Assembly: GCA_963970005.1 (NCBI GenBank)
Contig: CAXAMN010003869.1
Span: forward strand, 273,179-337,178
Length of the DNA: 64,000 nt
Source: Durusdinium trenchii
Lineage: Eukaryota > Sar > Dinophyceae > Suessiales > Symbiodiniaceae
Direction: 5' to 3'
The notes beneath the pieces were generated by a model. That model was not told the DNA's origin. It saw only the letters and a list, made by a program, of their open reading frames with translations, and searched no databases. A program made the translations under genes and the position numbers. Below, one piece after another: positions 21,303 to 30,100 of the stretch (positions are counted from its first letter, which is position 1; each line of letters opens with the position of its first letter).

Positions 21303-21691
21303 AACAAGAAGCTACTAGGAACAAGTGCATCGCTACTAGTAACAAGTGCNNNNNNNNNNTTACTAGTAGTAACAAGAAGCTACTAGTAACAAGTGCATCG
21401 CTACTACTAACAAGTGCCTTACTAGTAGTAACAAGAAGCTATTAGTAACAAGTGCATCGCTAGTAGTAACAAGTGCCTTACTAGTAGCAACAAGAACTAT
21501 TAGTAACAAGTGCATCGCTAGTAGTAGCAAGTGCCTTACTAGTAGTAACAAAAAACTATTAGGAACAAGTGCATCGCTAGTAGTAACAAGTGCCTTACTA
21601 GTAGTAACAAGAAGCTATTAGCAACAAGTGCATCGCTAGTAGTAACAAGCGCCTTACTAGTAGTAACAAGAAGCTAGTAGTAACAAGTGCA
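21303..21691 (+). repeat. 59-bp higher-order tandem array of CTAG-core units
   Basis: About six copies of a 59-bp unit, itself built of 17 + 21 + 21 bases: AAGAAGCTATTAGTAAC, then AAGTGCATCGCTAGTAGTAAC (21 bases when its last base is counted), then a matching CCTT version. Copies differ by a few substitutions. Open reading frames here are a by-product of the repeat. Confidence 0.85.
21350..21359. other. Assembly gap (10 N) inside the 59-bp array
   Basis: Ten N bases interrupt the array, so its true copy number is unknown. Confidence 0.99.
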
Positions 21692-21884
21692 CTGGGTATC
21701 GAAGGCGACACTGCAAAAACTTCTCTTCACATTGCTGCCGAGCACAGTACGGTGTTGGCCAGCGACTGCACAGAATGTCAATTGAAGCTGTGAGTGGTTT
21801 GGGTAGGGCAGTGTGGCAGTGTGGCAACATGTGCCAATCATGCCTTGTCAAACTCTGCTTACTGATCCAGTGATCCAAATAAGA

Positions 21885-22253
21885 AGCTACCAGTAGCTAG
21901 AAGCTGCTAGGTGGAGGCCATCGCTGTTAGGTTGGAGGCAATCGCTAAATCGCTACTAGTAACAAGAAGCTACTAGTAGCTTCTTGCTCCTAGTAGCGAT
22001 GCCAGGAGCCCCTAATAGCGTCCTTGCTCCTAGTAACGATGACGGCCTCCGACCCCGATTCGGACTAGAGGGATCGTCTCGTTTTAGCCAGTGACGAAGA
22101 AGGCCCGAGCTGGGTGGTCGAGTTTTGGTTGGCCTGAACTAGATGATGAAATCCGGTGGAGGCCATCTGGCCTCTTCTAGGTTGGAGGCCACTGCTATTA
22201 GAAACAAAGAAAAGGAACAGGAAGAAACGGTCTAATATAGTTTGCAATTAGGT
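21885..22253. repeat. Modular repeats flanking LINE 2 on the left
   Basis: CTAG-core strings (about 21955-22040) and 21-bp units at about 21908-21945 and 22175-22195, then the unit ATTAGGTTGGAGGCCATCGC at 22247-22266, into which LINE 2 inserted. Confidence 0.7.
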
Positions 22254-22266
22254 TGGAGGCCATCGC
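22254..22266 (+). repeat. LINE 2 target-site duplication, left copy
   Basis: TGGAGGCCATCGC (13 bp) recurs at 32146-32158. Joining the flanks gives ATTAGG-TTGGAGGCCATCGC-TATTAG, exactly one canonical unit of the 21-bp repeat family. Because that unit is common in the window, the match is slightly weaker evidence than a unique TSD. Confidence 0.75.
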
Positions 22267-22324
22267 CAGGCACGGGCCCGAGTCACCTACCAGCAGGTGT
22301 GCCGGTGCGGGCCGAGCACTCGGG
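22267..22324 (+). promoter_or_regulatory. 5' UTR with nested pseudoknot potential, possibly HDV-like
   Basis: GGCAC (22269-22273) can pair with GTGCC (22299-22303), enclosing a small hairpin ACCT/AGGT (22285-22298). CCCGAGT (22277-22283), which lies inside the first helix, can pair with ACTCGGG (22318-22324) outside it. This crossing arrangement resembles HDV-type self-cleaving ribozymes, which release the 5' end of some non-LTR elements. A convincing P4 helix and the usual J4/2 residues around the catalytic cytosine are not clear, so this is only a lead. Confidence 0.3.
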
Positions 22325-22335
22325 GGGGCGTTTTC

Positions 22336-25300
22336 ATGTCGTTGTTCGACCCCGAGCCATGGCTAGGGAAAGTTGATGATGGAACTGGCATTCACATAGC
22401 CGGCAAAGCATGGTACCGGGACTCACAGAAGGCCGCCTACCACTGCACGACGGCACTTCATGGACAGCCCTTCGTGTTGACTGGAGTGGATTTGAAGGGT
22501 GATCGTTTCACGATCTTTGAAGCTCGAAAATCGACTGACAATGGCTCCACTGTCCTCATGGCAACGCCATCCAAGACGATGATCCATAGCTTGATCGACC
22601 GAGATGGAGCCACTGAAGTCATCGACATCTGCTCAGGATACGGCATCATGACAGCTGGATATCACCTGATCGGTAGCAAAGTACGGTGCCATGTTGAGAT
22701 CAATGACAAGTATGTTCAATGGCTTCGTGCACGACAGCATAATGTCATCGCTGGAGACATTGACAGTACAGAAGTGAAATTGGCCTTGCTGCCTTACACA
22801 CAGGACCCATGCATCATTACGGGAGGTTTTGCATGCCAACCTTTTTCCCAACTCGGAGATGGACGCCAGCAGTATGACCCACGGGCCCGAAGCTTTGAAG
22901 GTATGGTTTCTGCATGCTACCTATACCAGCCAGTGGCCCTGATTCTAGAGTGCACCAAAGAGGCGTTCCACTCCTCATGGGTACAAGATTCATTGCAGTC
23001 CTTTTGCAAAGCAGCAGGTTACAAGTTCCAGCAACAACTGTGCCACCTACAAGACCTCTGGCCAGCCAAGCGAACACGTTGGTGGGCGGTGATCACCCAT
23101 CCAGGAGTGCAGATGCCCATGATACAGAGCTTCCCGGCCCTGGACTTTCAGCCTTCGTTCAGACACCTGCTGCCGAAAATGGCAGAATGGCCGAGTGCAC
23201 AGATCGTTGAACTCACACTCAAACCCCATGAATTGGAAGCTTTTGATAGTCAACCCGGGGGTCTTGGCAAGAACGCCATTTGTCCCAACAAGCCATTGCA
23301 AACGGCCCTCCATGCATGGGGATCCCAACTGCACGCCTGTGCTTGCGGTTGCAGGGCCGGAGGTTTCTCCGACCGGCGCATTGAGGAAAAAGGGTTGTAC
23401 GGGGCACTGATTCCGCTGAATGGGGTCATCAAAGTCCGAGGCCATGATATCCAACAGATGAGGCACATCCATCCTGATGAGGTTGCTATCTTGCACATGG
23501 TCCCAACACAGTACATCCAAGGAGACCTAAGGTCCTTGAGACTCGACCTCACTGCATTAGGCCAAATGGCCTCACCAGCTCAATCTCTGTGGCACCTCGC
23601 CCAAGTGGTTCAGGCTTTGGATAGAGTGTTTGGGGTCCCATCGTGTCCGGCTCTAGCTGAACGAGCCCTGGTAGGCCTGGCCAACGAAGTTTTTACAGCC
23701 AGAGACAACATGCTTGCACCACTCGTTCATACCAAAGAGTCAGCGTTGTTTCAACAAGCTTTCTTCGCTAGGTTCGGATGCAAGACTGACGTCAGGACAC
23801 CATCCATGCCGCAAATCGTCGCTTCGGTCGCTAGTGAACCGAATCGGACGTATGGGGGGGGGCCCAAGCGCAAGGCTGAATCAGCAGACACCGAGTCCTT
23901 GATCAGCCATCGAGATAATGTCGTCACAGCCACCGGAGGATTAGAGTTCTTTGCCAACAAGCCGAACAAGGCATGTTTGACTAAGGTACCTGCACCTCAG
24001 GAGGTTCGAGACATCACCATGCCCTCGCATCACATCAATGCACGCATGCCCATTCCTGCAGTTGTGCACACCCAAGGTGTCGCTCGTGGAAAGGGAAAAG
24101 GGGGTTGCTTAGGGATCAAGGAAACAAAGGACTGCCAAACAGCCGATCTCGACCAAACGCAAGCTTTGGAAAGCCGTAGTTCAGTTCCTGGCAATGAACA
24201 CCGTCAGCCGATCGATGCCGAGATTGACCCACAGAATCAGACAGAGCACCTCCGCCTGATCTCATCGGAAAGCTTTGCCATCACAGTGTGCAGCAAAGAT
24301 TGTGCGCCGATCCGCATTCAAGTAGGTAAAGGGGCTACAGTAGGACAGCTGTCTCAAGCCGAGGTAGGGGTGTCGCCACTCGTGCAGCCGATCGTAGTGA
24401 CCACACTCACTGGGGCTCCACTGCCATTGCAAAGTCTGTTGACTCCGGAAACATGGTATGTCATCGACAATGGAGCCACACATAGTGTTCCCAAGTGCAA
24501 TTTGGTCCATGCAGAGCGATCCATTCTTTTGCCCACCAATGCCTGTCATCGCTTCCATGCGTTGCTGAACCAAGGTCCATTGGTTGCCATTGACGAGATG
24601 GAATTTTATGCTTCGCTGGTCCGCAGTCAAGGACACAATGTAAGCAAACCCATCGTTATCGATGCACATGAAGATCCAGACCAACTGATTGCCACATGGG
24701 TGCTCCAGTGTATGCATGACCACGATGACGACCCATCGCATCAGGTCTTTCTAGCCCCTGTCTTGGTTTTGAGCCATTGGATTCCACTGGCAGCACATGT
24801 CCACCAAGGTCATTGCACAGTGTTCATTCCACATGACATGGACCGCCACATCCGCCCGTGGATCATCGAATCATGCGGCTTGGGAGACCTTAGCTTTGAG
24901 ACATTCATGCAGCCCACCATGTTCTCAGCTGACTGTGGTTTCCAAACGGTAAATTGGATGTTTGCACATGTCATCGGCACGACCAATCCACGGGCAGCCA
25001 CGCCAGCTCAGGCGGATCAATGGAGAGCTCCATTTGCTCGTCACACCATTACCATGAACATGATGACTGGGCACAGCCTGCGACTGGGTGGGGTACTACA
25101 GCCTGATCAATTGTTGTTGCAGTCGTTACTCAAGCAGCACGGAGTGAGCCAAGAGAGGTTGTCCACATGTGCCACCCATCTGATTAGTCAGCTAGGAGCC
25201 GACGCTGTCACAAAAGCCCTTGCCAGTTCACAACCATGGAAAGATCTCAAGACGCTGGCATCCCAAGCTGTCCCACCCATCAGGATCGTGCTGGCCTCGG

Positions 25301-26952
25301 AACTCGATGCGGCTGTGCAGACAAGACTCGCCAGTGCAAAGCCTTTCGGGTCTAAGTCGAACAAAAAGCCGACGGCCAATAGCAACAAGCCGCCCGTCAT
25401 CCCGTCGGCAGACCAGATCAAATTGCCGGACTCGATCTTTATGCAACAAGATGGACAGAAATTGTCGGCCATCCCGCTGCACAAAGTTGAAGCACATGCA
25501 CAAGGCATTGCATTGTGCAACATCCAGGATGTAGAACACCTGCTGAGTCTCTCCGCACCGATTTCAGCTGAGGGTGTGGCGTTGTTGATTTTAGATCACG
25601 CAGACAGCAGGCTCCCGTCCCAGGTTGGGCATATTCGTGTTCCGGCCATGGCCTCAGGTACAGGTGAACCGATGTTGGTGTCTGCTGCCATGCTTCAACT
25701 AGGGGCCAAACGGGTTCTGCGTCATGTGCCGACAGAAAGCTTTGCAGTCGAAGAAATCCAAACAAAAGTCCTCAAGATTGTGGTCTATAGGGATGAATGG
25801 ACTGGATCATGGACACAATTTCTGTCCCACCCAGTGAAAGCAGTCTTCGACCACCCGATCCTGCAGGTCCACGAACTCCCATTGGCTGACCATATCCTTG
25901 ATGTCTGGGACCGACAAATGCTGGACGCTAAGTTAGGAAGAGCCCAGGCCAGTCAGGCAGAGGTGTTTGCCTTCCAGGTCCGCACCACAGAAGCATTCGC
26001 CACGCAGTTGATGCACAGCGCAGCCGTTGACGGCATCTATGCAGAGCCGAGAACCATGGACGGTCGCAAACCTGACCCTGCTTTCAGGGTAGTCTGGATG
26101 CCGCGGTTGTCATTAGCCCAAGTCCGCTTAGCCCGTAGCCAGACAGAAGCAAAGACCACTGTGGTCAGAATGGGGGCTAGATTTGGGCTCCGAGTTGACA
26201 AAGAGCAAGCTGAAAAAGTCCATGCCCAGCATAGGCCGGGTCTGATGTTCCTGGACGGACATGAACTGAGGCCATACAAGGTCGGCCCTTTTCCATATGG
26301 CTCGACCAAAGCATCGATCACCAAAGGGCTCAAGCACATCGGCTGGAATGCACGTCCGGTACAGCCCATGTCACAGATGCAGGTCCAGGAGGGGATCTTC
26401 TGGCAGGTGACAGCACCTCATGAGCCTTCGCACTGGATCTACCAAATGAAGCATGGAGATATCCTCATCGCCAAGCTTGACAGCCAAAAGGAAGCTCCGT
26501 TGCCAAGCATGACGAACATCATCGCTTCCAAACAGACCATCGCCAAGTTGGCTCAGACGCACCCCGATCCACAGGCAGATCCGTGGCTGCAGGCAGATCC
26601 ATGGCAGTCAAATAGCACTAACCGCAAGCAAGGGCCGACTTCGCAGCCCCATGTTGCCACACCAGGACAGCTTGCCGCGTTGGAACAACGCCTCGAACAG
26701 AAGATCCATGCTGCCAAGCAGGCCTCTCCCGAGGCATCAATGCAAGTTGATCAAACTGCGAGGATTGAAGCCTTGGAGTCACAAGTCCATTCGCTGACGC
26801 ACAGTGTTTCCACGTTCCAGAACCAGCAAACCAAAGTGAATCATCAGCTCGCAAGCCAACTGCAGGGCTTCGAGGGGAGAATCGATGCCAAGTTGGACGA
26901 CCAGATGCAGCGCATAGAAGCCTTGCTCTCCAAGAAGCAACGGCATGAGTGA
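22336..26952 (+). CDS. LINE 2 ORF1: methyltransferase-like, peptidase-like, coiled-coil protein
   Basis: Intact 1,538-residue protein; the first ATG is 22336 (the upstream GTG at 22297 is only an in-frame alternative). Residues 80-260 resemble a C5-cytosine methyltransferase: motif I VIDICSGYG (about 96-104), motif II VEIN, motif IV GGFACQPFSQLG with the catalytic cysteine at 167, motif VI ECTKEA, motif VIII PAKRTRWWAV. A motif X-like GQMASPAQSLWHLAQ follows near 410-425. Residues 645-713 read like a ubiquitin-type beta-grasp. Then HW (His814), a possible Asp834, Gln859 and DCG (Cys867) in the order and spacing of Ulp1/C48 peptidases. Near the end DPWLQADPW and about 90 residues of coiled coil, probably for multimerisation and RNA binding as in LINE ORF1 proteins. 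Methyltransferase: fairly sure; peptidase and beta-grasp: inference. Confidence 0.85.
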   Translation: MSLFDPEPWLGKVDDGTGIHIAGKAWYRDSQKAAYHCTTALHGQPFVLTGVDLKGDRFTIFEARKSTDNGSTVLMATPSKTMIHSLIDRDGATEVIDICSGYGIMTAGYHLIGSKVRCHVEINDKYVQWLRARQHNVIAGDIDSTEVKLALLPYTQDPCIITGGFACQPFSQLGDGRQQYDPRARSFEGMVSACYLYQPVALILECTKEAFHSSWVQDSLQSFCKAAGYKFQQQLCHLQDLWPAKRTRWWAVITHPGVQMPMIQSFPALDFQPSFRHLLPKMAEWPSAQIVELTLKPHELEAFDSQPGGLGKNAICPNKPLQTALHAWGSQLHACACGCRAGGFSDRRIEEKGLYGALIPLNGVIKVRGHDIQQMRHIHPDEVAILHMVPTQYIQGDLRSLRLDLTALGQMASPAQSLWHLAQVVQALDRVFGVPSCPALAERALVGLANEVFTARDNMLAPLVHTKESALFQQAFFARFGCKTDVRTPSMPQIVASVASEPNRTYGGGPKRKAESADTESLISHRDNVVTATGGLEFFANKPNKACLTKVPAPQEVRDITMPSHHINARMPIPAVVHTQGVARGKGKGGCLGIKETKDCQTADLDQTQALESRSSVPGNEHRQPIDAEIDPQNQTEHLRLISSESFAITVCSKDCAPIRIQVGKGATVGQLSQAEVGVSPLVQPIVVTTLTGAPLPLQSLLTPETWYVIDNGATHSVPKCNLVHAERSILLPTNACHRFHALLNQGPLVAIDEMEFYASLVRSQGHNVSKPIVIDAHEDPDQLIATWVLQCMHDHDDDPSHQVFLAPVLVLSHWIPLAAHVHQGHCTVFIPHDMDRHIRPWIIESCGLGDLSFETFMQPTMFSADCGFQTVNWMFAHVIGTTNPRAATPAQADQWRAPFARHTITMNMMTGHSLRLGGVLQPDQLLLQSLLKQHGVSQERLSTCATHLISQLGADAVTKALASSQPWKDLKTLASQAVPPIRIVLASELDAAVQTRLASAKPFGSKSNKKPTANSNKPPVIPSADQIKLPDSIFMQQDGQKLSAIPLHKVEAHAQGIALCNIQDVEHLLSLSAPISAEGVALLILDHADSRLPSQVGHIRVPAMASGTGEPMLVSAAMLQLGAKRVLRHVPTESFAVEEIQTKVLKIVVYRDEWTGSWTQFLSHPVKAVFDHPILQVHELPLADHILDVWDRQMLDAKLGRAQASQAEVFAFQVRTTEAFATQLMHSAAVDGIYAEPRTMDGRKPDPAFRVVWMPRLSLAQVRLARSQTEAKTTVVRMGARFGLRVDKEQAEKVHAQHRPGLMFLDGHELRPYKVGPFPYGSTKASITKGLKHIGWNARPVQPMSQMQVQEGIFWQVTAPHEPSHWIYQMKHGDILIAKLDSQKEAPLPSMTNIIASKQTIAKLAQTHPDPQADPWLQADPWQSNSTNRKQGPTSQPHVATPGQLAALEQRLEQKIHAAKQASPEASMQVDQTARIEALESQVHSLTHSVSTFQNQQTKVNHQLASQLQGFEGRIDAKLDDQMQRIEALLSKKQRHE

Positions 26953-26986
26953 CTAGGTCACAATCGGAGCCAGGGGTTTTTCACAA

Positions 26987-27199
26987 ATGCAGTGGCAGCA
27001 TGCCCTTCGAAGCAGTCGCAAGCACGCCGACTGCAGGTTAATTCATTTTGTCGCATGGGTGGTGTGCATATCCGCCCTGCCGGGGATGCGATCCGACATA
27101 GAGATCGAAGCCATCAAGGTCGCCAGACCAGACACTGGGATCGAGACAGGTTCATGCAGAGTCGTGTCAAAAACCTGCTCCGCCTTATGCTGGTTCTGA
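26987..27199 (+). other. In-frame segment before LINE 2 ORF2, closed by TGA
   Basis: An ATG at 26987 opens 70 codons in the same frame as ORF2 and ends at TGA 27197-27199; the ORF2 frame is open immediately afterwards. No ATG lies between 27200 and the endonuclease start. This may be the true N-terminus of ORF2 with a stop mutation (CGA to TGA would fit), or ORF2 may start by readthrough or reinitiation. A second frame (26992-27297) is also open and could serve by frameshift. Confidence 0.45.
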
Positions 27200-30100
27200 C
27201 ATGTTTTTCGTTATGGGGAGGCCTTACACCCAGGCCCAAAGTCTTCTGGTTTTGTTCTAGGGCTCTTGAACCCCACGGGTTTGCAGAACAAGACTGATCT
27301 AATTAATCAATTGCCACAGGGTACTCAGGGCACCACTTGGCTGGTTTCGGAAACACACCTAACTCAGCCGGGTTTGGTCCAATTCAGACGAGCTTTGAAA
27401 TTGTCCAAAAGCCCATTTAAGCTCATTCATGGAGATTGTGTTCCCCCCAAATCCCACCTTCAGTCACAACTTGCCTCCCGAGGCAAGGAAAGAGGAGTTG
27501 GGTTTTTGACGAGTGCACCAGGTAGAGAACTCATGACCTCGTGGTCTCAAGACATCCGCCAACACCAAAGGTGTCACGTGGCAGGTTTCCAGTACGGCCG
27601 TCAATGGCTGCAAGGGGGGGTTTTCTACGGCAACGCCTTCCAGAGTGGTGGAGTGTCAACACGTGAGATGAACAATTTCCTCCTTTCGCAGGTGTACAAC
27701 CGAATAGGCACCGGTGCTTGTGGGCCCAGGTTCATTGGAGGTGATTTTAATCATTTCATTGATGATCTTTCAGTGGTTCAGACAATGCTCCAACAAGGGT
27801 GGCAGGAAGTACAGCACTTGGCCGCCAGCCGCTTTGGGCAGGAAATCCAGCCAACCATCCAGCAAAAACATGCTAAGGATTTGCTTTTTCTCAGCCCAGA
27901 GGTGACCCCATTTGTTAAACAAGTTTGTGTGGAGCCAGAATGGGTTGCAAATCATTCCTTAGTCTATGTGGTTTTAGATGTTGAAGCTACCCAGCCAAGG
28001 GTCCCAATCTGGAAACAACCCAGACAGATCGACTGGAACCTCACAGCCACCACCTCGGTCAATGACGACTTGCCTTTTTCACCAGGAACACAGCACCAAC
28101 AAACGGCCGAAGATCAATACCGTGCAGTATGGCAATCTTTCGAACATCAAAAGGTTTCGGAGGCTAGAAGGTTGGGGTGCAACATCCATGAATCCCAACT
28201 CGGAAGGGGAGCCACCACCGAGCGGAAATGGATAACAGAGAACTTTGTCCCGCTCCGCCCATCTCGGCCCGGAGGTTTCACCCCAGAATATCATGGACAG
28301 AGCATGCTCCATACACGATGGATTAAACAGCTCCGTAGACTGCAGGCATTAGCCCAGACGCACCACCCAGGACATCGCCAATCATCGCAATGGCTAGATA
28401 GGAAACTTGGACAGTGGCATGCAATCATCCATGCAACAGGCTTCAAGCCGTCCTTTCCGCAATGGTGGGCAAACAAAGCAAAGCATGTTCTTGGTTTGCC
28501 ATCCATACTTCCAGACAGAGCACCGGACGAGCACTTGGCGCGTCTTTTAGCTTTGGACTTCAAAGAAGACGTCCATGAACTGGAAAGTATGTTGCAAACA
28601 TCTCGAATTCGGCAGGCCAAGCAGTCGCGCCTGGACAATCCAGCCAGGATCTTCACAGATCTACAGGCACCAAGACCAGAACCAGTACAGATGCTTTTGG
28701 CACATCATTCGTCGACCGTGGAATGTATAGATCAGGAGGAGTGTGCCGTCGAACTTGCTTCAGCTAATGCTTTCAAGCCCGACGAACCCATTGAATATAA
28801 TGGAATCCCCCTCAGGGTAATCCACCACGACACTGATAAGCTCTGGCTCGAATCTATGCCGCCCATCCAAACAGGTGACACTCTAACTCAGACCAAGCCG
28901 ATAACTGACTTAGAAGAGATATACCAAGAATTCCAAGCCGAATGGATGAAACGATGGGATCGACATGCCCATACGCCAGACAGCGAATGGGAGCCAATCG
29001 TTGATTTTGTCAAAAATGCCATTCCGGCTCCGCCGAGCATGGAATATTCGCCTATCTCGTATAGCGCCTGGCAAACAGCTGTCGCCCACAAAAAAGTTCG
29101 GGCCGCAGTAGGCCCTGATGGAGTTTCGAGGAGCGACTTGCTTGCCCTCCCTAGGAGTCACGTCGAGCCAATCTTGAACATGCTGTCAGCCATCGAGCAA
29201 GGCCAATCCTTCTGGCCCAAGCAGGTTGTCACAGGCCATGTACATGCATTGGAAAAGATACCCAGTGCCTGGAAAGCCAGCCAATACCGTCCGCTGACGG
29301 TTTTCTCGATCATCTATAGGACATGGTCATCAATCAGGGCCAAACAAACCCTGTACCACCTGAGCCAATTCGTCTCCTCTCAGGTCACCGGCAACATCCC
29401 AGGGCGGTCATGTACAGACTTGTGGTTGAACATACAACTGCACCTCGAAGAATGCATGGCAGATCAGACCCCTGCAGCAGGAGTGGTAGCCGATCTTGTT
29501 AAAGCATATAACTTGCTCCCAAGACTCCCCCTCCTGGCCATAGGTCTGCACCTCGGGATAGCCAAACCCATCATCCAAGCATGGGCAAACGCGCTGCAGC
29601 AGATGGAAAGGGCTTTCAGTGTGAGAGGAACCATAGGCCCTCCCCTCACAACCACCACAGGTTTTGCCGAGGGTTGCGGTCTAAGCTGTGCAGCCATGCT
29701 CTTGTGTAACATAGCCTTGTCTAGGTGGCTTTACATAAGATTCCCCTCAGTCAAGCTTTGGTCCTACGTAGATAACCTTGAACTCACCGGCGCCAGCATT
29801 GCCGATGTTAACCAGGGACTACAACTGATGACACAGTTCTGTGACCTTCTTGACCTACAGTTGGATGAGGCCAAGACATATTTTTGGTCTAATGACGCTG
29901 CTGACCGTCAGGTTGCAAGACAGTCCAACCTCATGCTGCAAGCCTCCGCACGAGATCTTGGAGCACACATGGAATACGGCCTTCGGAAAACCAATCATGT
30001 CCTTCAAAAAAGAGTACAAACCATGCCACGCATCTGGATAGCATTGGCAAAATCGCCTGCGCCATACCGGCAGAAAGTAGATGCATTAAGGGTAAAGGGA

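Noticed and set aside
21303-21691. Regular repeats resembling a CRISPR array
   Set aside because: Units are directly tandem with no unique spacers and the context is eukaryotic.
23047-23552. Minus-strand ORFs of 100-157 codons in LINE 2 ORF1
   Set aside because: Antisense of the methyltransferase region with no feature of their own.
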